Assembly: GCA_031257955.1 (NCBI GenBank)
Contig: JAIRNQ010000255.1
Location: 1-7,786, forward strand
Source: Deltaproteobacteria bacterium
GTDB taxonomy: Bacteria > Desulfobacterota > Desulfarculia > Adiutricales > Adiutricaceae
Reading direction: 5' to 3'
DNA: 7,786 nt
Part shown: piece after piece, positions 5,510 to 7,786 of the stretch
Numbering within the stretch: position 1 is the first letter of the stretch
How the letters are laid out: every line of letters starts with the position of its first letter
Program-made: the position numbers and the translations under genes
The notes under the pieces: generated by a model
The model's database searches: none
What the model was told of the DNA's origin: nothing
Seen by the model: the letters and a program-made list of their open reading frames with translations, nothing else

Positions 5510-6103
5510 TCAATGTTTGGTCGGCTGTTCGCTCCGGCAATAACAGGGGCCTTCGTTTAGATTGGCCCCGCACTTGGGGCAGAGCCCAGCGCAATCCTCG
5601 CGGCACAAGGCCTTGTAAGGCCAGGCCAACCAAAAAAACTCACCCATAAGGGGTGCCAAATCGAAACTCTGTCCATCCTTAATCACGACTGCGGAATCAT
5701 CATCGCCCTGGCCAAAGTTCCGGTCGTCATCTTGTCCCGGCTCGGTCAGGGTGACCAAATCTTCAAATTCATCGTTTACGCGGCTAACGAAGGGTGCCAG
5801 GCAGCGAACGCACAAAAGCTCCACCTTGACCGCAAAAGAGCCTTTGACTTTTAGCTTTCTGCCTACCAGCCTTAGCTTCACGTGGCCCCGCATGGAGGTA
5901 AGTATCTTAGGGATGGCGCCCAGGCCCTCTTCCAGAGTCTCCCCATGGCCTTGCCGTCCCGCCAAAATATCCGTAAGATGGGTCGGGCTCAAAGCGAAAT
6001 CCCTTTCCTGGCCCGTTTCCGGCCAAGCCTCGAGACCGAACACCAAATTGTTTATGACTGATTCCACGGGCCTTACCGGGGGCGATCCATTGGCGGCCCG
6101 CAC
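5510..6103 (-). CDS. DUF177 / YceD family protein (23S rRNA accumulation factor)
   Basis: YceD proteins are needed for normal 23S rRNA accumulation and are almost always encoded next to rpmF, as here. The protein has the family's central CVRC pair (Cys98, Cys101) in a beta-rich core after LKVKGSFAVKVELLC, an acidic linker (about 111-137), and a C-terminal cysteine cluster (Cys167, Cys171, Cys175, Cys178, Cys187, Cys189) that probably binds zinc. This CxxC-rich end is common outside the gammaproteobacteria. The longest frame starts at GTG 6103 and gives 197 residues, but no ribosome binding site precedes it. A GTG at residue 13 is an alternative close to where the conserved region (INNLVFGLE) begins. 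The gene follows secG after 56 bases. The exact molecular function is not established. Confidence 0.88.
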   Translation of the reverse strand: MRAANGSPPVRPVESVINNLVFGLEAWPETGQERDFALSPTHLTDILAGRQGHGETLEEGLGAIPKILTSMRGHVKLRLVGRKLKVKGSFAVKVELLCVRCLAPFVSRVNDEFEDLVTLTEPGQDDDRNFGQGDDDSAVVIKDGQSFDLAPLMGEFFWLAWPYKALCREDCAGLCPKCGANLNEGPCYCRSEQPTKH

Positions 6104-6159
6104 GGATCGGTTAATTATGAGCTATCGTCCAACCAAAGACAAGAGAAAAATATGATCCG

Positions 6160-6750
6160 TCAATCACCGGCCTTGGTTTCTTCCGCCTTGGGATCCACGG
6201 CCTCGGTGAGCTCAGGGGTAGCTGGCGCTGTACCGGCATCCCCAGCGGCGGAAGAGGCTGGCGCTTCGGAAGCCGCGCTTTCAGGTTTCGTAGCCAAATC
6301 TCCTGCCGCTGGCGCGACCGCATCCGGTTCGGTAGCGGTCTTGGGAACACTCGCCGTATCGGCGGCAGTTTCCGGCGCCGGGGCCGTTTCGGCGACCGAC
6401 GGGGTAGGCTCCAAAGAAGGATCCGGGGGTACCATAGCCTCTTCCTCGGAAACGACCCGCCCCTCCCGAGGTTCTGAGGCAACCGGCTCCGGGTCGGCCA
6501 CGACTACCGAACCCCGTTTTGATGCCCCTTCGGCAAAAACCGAGAGGGTCAAGGAGGTGACCATAAAAATAATGGCCGCCACGGTGGTCACCCTGGCGAT
6601 CAAAGTGGCCGGCCCCCTGGAGCCGAAAACCGAGCCGGACGAGCCGCCGAAGGCAGCTCCCATGCCAGAGCCCTTACTGGTCTGCAGAAGGACACTGATC
6701 ATCAAAATAACGGCCACGACGATATGAAGGAAGGTAATGAAAGACGACAT
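6160..6750 (-). CDS. secG: SecG, SecYEG translocase subunit with a long C-terminal tail
   Basis: SecG is a small inner-membrane subunit of the Sec export channel. The first 73 residues are typical: a transmembrane segment (about 4-22), the conserved QTSKGSGMGAAFGG loop (23-36), a short cytoplasmic stretch ending near Arg53, and a second transmembrane segment (about 54-73). What follows is unusual: about 123 residues rich in Ala, Pro, Glu, Thr and Ser with no predicted fold, making 196 residues against a usual 75-115. By known SecG topology the tail should face the periplasm. The ATG at 6750-6748 has a weak GGA seven bases upstream. The gene follows tpiA, a frequent order in many bacteria, after 110 bases. 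Identity rests on the N-terminal half. Confidence 0.92.
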   Translation of the reverse strand: MSSFITFLHIVVAVILMISVLLQTSKGSGMGAAFGGSSGSVFGSRGPATLIARVTTVAAIIFMVTSLTLSVFAEGASKRGSVVVADPEPVASEPREGRVVSEEEAMVPPDPSLEPTPSVAETAPAPETAADTASVPKTATEPDAVAPAAGDLATKPESAASEAPASSAAGDAGTAPATPELTEAVDPKAEETKAGD

Positions 6751-6813
6751 TGAACGATCCGGGAAAGGCGACCCACCTTGGCGGGGAGAATACGATTTTA
6801 AGCGAAAACCCTA

Positions 6814-6835
6814 CCCGGCTGGAAAAAGCCTCGGG
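6814..6835 (-). terminator. Bulged hairpin between tpiA and secG
   Basis: On the minus strand CCC-(GA)-GGC pairs with GCC-GGG around an eight-base T-rich loop. Only a TTTT stretch follows, a few bases later. It may be a weak terminator or processing site that lets some tpiA transcripts end before secG. The fold is a hand reading and the two-base bulge weakens it. Confidence 0.25.
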
Positions 6836-6860
6836 CAGAGTAATTTAGATTTATTGTCAG

Positions 6861-7640
6861 TTAGCCGAAATTCACGATTTTGGCGAACGAATCGGCTTTT
6901 AAGCTGGCCCCGCCAACCAAAAGGCCATCGATATCGGGCTGGGCCATGAGAGCCCCGGCGTTGTCTGGTTTGACCGAGCCGCCATACAGGATCCTTAGGC
7001 TTTGGCCAGGAAGGCCCAAAGCCGAAAGTTCCTTGCGGATAAAGGCTTGCGTCTCTTGCGCCTCTTCCTTGGTCGCGGTTTTTCCGGTCCCGATGGCCCA
7101 GACAGGTTCGTAGGCCAGGATTAACCGTTTTTCGTCTTTGGGAACGAAGCCGGCCATGCTACCTTTAAGCTGGGAGGCCAGGACCTCGAAAGTCTTACCC
7201 GCCTCGCGTTCCGCCAAGGTCTCCCCGACGCAGACCACAGCCAGCAGGCCGGCAGAAACGGCGGCGGCAAGTTTCTTCGATACCCACCCATCGGTATCGC
7301 CAAAAAACTGTCTGCGCTCACTGTGGCCGATCAAGACCATGGTAGCCCCGGCACCTACAATCATGTCGGCCGAGATTTCACCCGTGAAGGCGCCTTCTTT
7401 TTCCCAGTGGAGGTTCTGGGCCCCGACGATAACCCCGCTCCCTTTGGCCGCCTCGGCGACACCTTGGAGGGCGGTGGCCGGTACGGCCAATGCCACGTCC
7501 CTGTCAGACAAATTCCCTACCAGCGGAACAAACTCTTTAACAAATGCTACGGCCTGGTCACCGGTCTTAAACATCTTCCAGTTGCCGGCCAAAAAAGGTC
7601 TCCTGGTCGACGATCCTCCGGTCAATGGTTTTTCGGACAT
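6861..7640 (-). CDS. tpiA: Triosephosphate isomerase
   Basis: TpiA interconverts dihydroxyacetone phosphate and glyceraldehyde 3-phosphate in cytoplasmic glycolysis and gluconeogenesis. From the ATG at 7640-7638 the product has 259 residues, a normal size. The active site is complete: Asn20 and Lys22 in GNWKM, His106 in IGHSERR, Glu178 in AYEPVWAIGTGKTA (catalytic base plus loop 6), and phosphate-binding YGGSVK and LVGGASL near the end. The frame is open further upstream to a TTG at 7715, but GGGAGG five bases before the ATG decides the start. About ten residues precede the usual PFLAGNWKM beginning. The early VPATAL replaces the common PPFTAL, a mild variation. It is the first gene seen of the array and is followed by secG. 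Confidence 0.97.
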   Translation of the reverse strand: MSEKPLTGGSSTRRPFLAGNWKMFKTGDQAVAFVKEFVPLVGNLSDRDVALAVPATALQGVAEAAKGSGVIVGAQNLHWEKEGAFTGEISADMIVGAGATMVLIGHSERRQFFGDTDGWVSKKLAAAVSAGLLAVVCVGETLAEREAGKTFEVLASQLKGSMAGFVPKDEKRLILAYEPVWAIGTGKTATKEEAQETQAFIRKELSALGLPGQSLRILYGGSVKPDNAGALMAQPDIDGLLVGGASLKADSFAKIVNFG

Positions 7641-7729
7641 GGCAACCTCCCGCTCGGTGGCCCCGATAAGCCCCCGATTATGATTTAATTCGCCAAGAAA
7701 ACGGACCACAACCAATGAAAAGTCCAGGT

Positions 7730-7751
7730 GCCAAAAGCCAAAGCTTTTGGC
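7730..7751. repeat. Perfect 8-bp inverted repeat upstream of tpiA
   Basis: GCCAAAAG (7730-7737), a six-base CCAAAG spacer and CTTTTGGC (7744-7751) form a perfect stem. On the plus strand a run of six T follows at about 7760-7765; on the minus strand only TTTT comes, roughly ten bases later. It could be an operator, a leader hairpin of tpiA, or the terminator of a gene lying outside the window. Confidence 0.45.
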
Positions 7752-7765
7752 GGTCTGAATTTTTT

Positions 7766-7771
7766 ATTGTA
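7766..7771 (-). promoter_or_regulatory. Possible -10 box for tpiA
   Basis: The minus strand reads TACAAT, five of six matches to TATAAT, in an AT-rich block about 125 bases before the tpiA ATG. The matching -35 position would lie outside the window, so the promoter cannot be confirmed. If real, the inverted repeat at 7730-7751 would be in the early transcript. Confidence 0.2.
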
Positions 7772-7786
7772 TATAATTTTATGCCG

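Larger units (their letters stand above)
7641..7786. other. Upstream region of tpiA
   Basis: No gene is visible in these 146 bases up to the window edge. The region closest to tpiA (7641-7715) is open in the tpiA frame but is not conserved-looking. Further out are a perfect inverted repeat and an AT-rich block (7755-7780) that may contain the tpiA promoter. Confidence 0.4.

Noticed and set aside
7138..7683. Long plus-strand open frames opposite tpiA, and similar ones opposite secG, the hydrolase and rpiB
   Set aside because: All are antisense to strongly conserved genes with complete active sites and show no family motifs of their own.
7772..7777. TATAAT on the plus strand near the window edge
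   Set aside because: No -35 box lies at 16-18 bases upstream, and no plus-strand gene follows within the window.
1..7786. CRISPR arrays, tRNA or rRNA genes, insertion-sequence ends, toxin-antitoxin or defence genes
   Set aside because: Nothing with the required repeat pattern, cloverleaf or protein motifs was seen on either strand; the region is ordinary housekeeping DNA apart from the points listed.

Overview
The window carries ten protein genes, all read from the minus strand, so transcription runs from high to low coordinates: tpiA, secG, a DUF177/YceD gene, rpmF, fabG, acpP, fabF, a secreted metallo-beta-lactamase-fold hydrolase, rpiB and glyA. Only glyA is cut, by the left edge of the window. 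No tRNA, rRNA, CRISPR array, insertion sequence or phage gene is visible. No gap between genes exceeds about 255 bases.

The organism is a Gram-negative bacterium, most likely a deltaproteobacterium in the broad sense (Desulfobacterota or Desulfovibrionales-like). This is inferred from the joined tpiA-secG, DUF177-rpmF, fatty-acid (fab) and rpiB-glyA blocks, from a SecG with a long Ala/Pro/Glu-rich tail, and from a Sec-type signal peptide on the hydrolase. No finer placement is possible by eye. The coding DNA is moderately GC-rich and full of GGCC, while several gaps are very AT-rich (1363-1451 has 23 G/C in 89 bases).

Right part (6861-7786): tpiA (glycolysis) with an upstream leader that holds a perfect inverted repeat. 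Middle (5146-6750): secG (protein export), the rRNA/L32-linked DUF177 protein, and zinc-type L32. The 127-base leader of rpmF can fold into several stems, two of them nested and one in competition with the outer stem. Fatty-acid block (2603-5009): fabG, acpP and fabF supply the reductase, the carrier and the condensing enzyme of the elongation cycle. plsX and fabH, which usually sit between rpmF and fabG, are missing, leaving a 136-base gap. Left part (1-2348): a periplasmic hydrolase resembling methyl parathion hydrolase, then rpiB (pentose phosphate pathway) and glyA (serine/glycine and one-carbon units).

The genes are housekeeping functions of central carbon metabolism, membrane lipid synthesis, export and the ribosome. 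The points that stand out are the absent plsX-fabH pair, the inserted exported hydrolase, the structured leaders of rpmF, acpP and glyA, and a Ser-to-Cys change in the cofactor-phosphate loop of GlyA. I did not find a clearly new multi-gene system.
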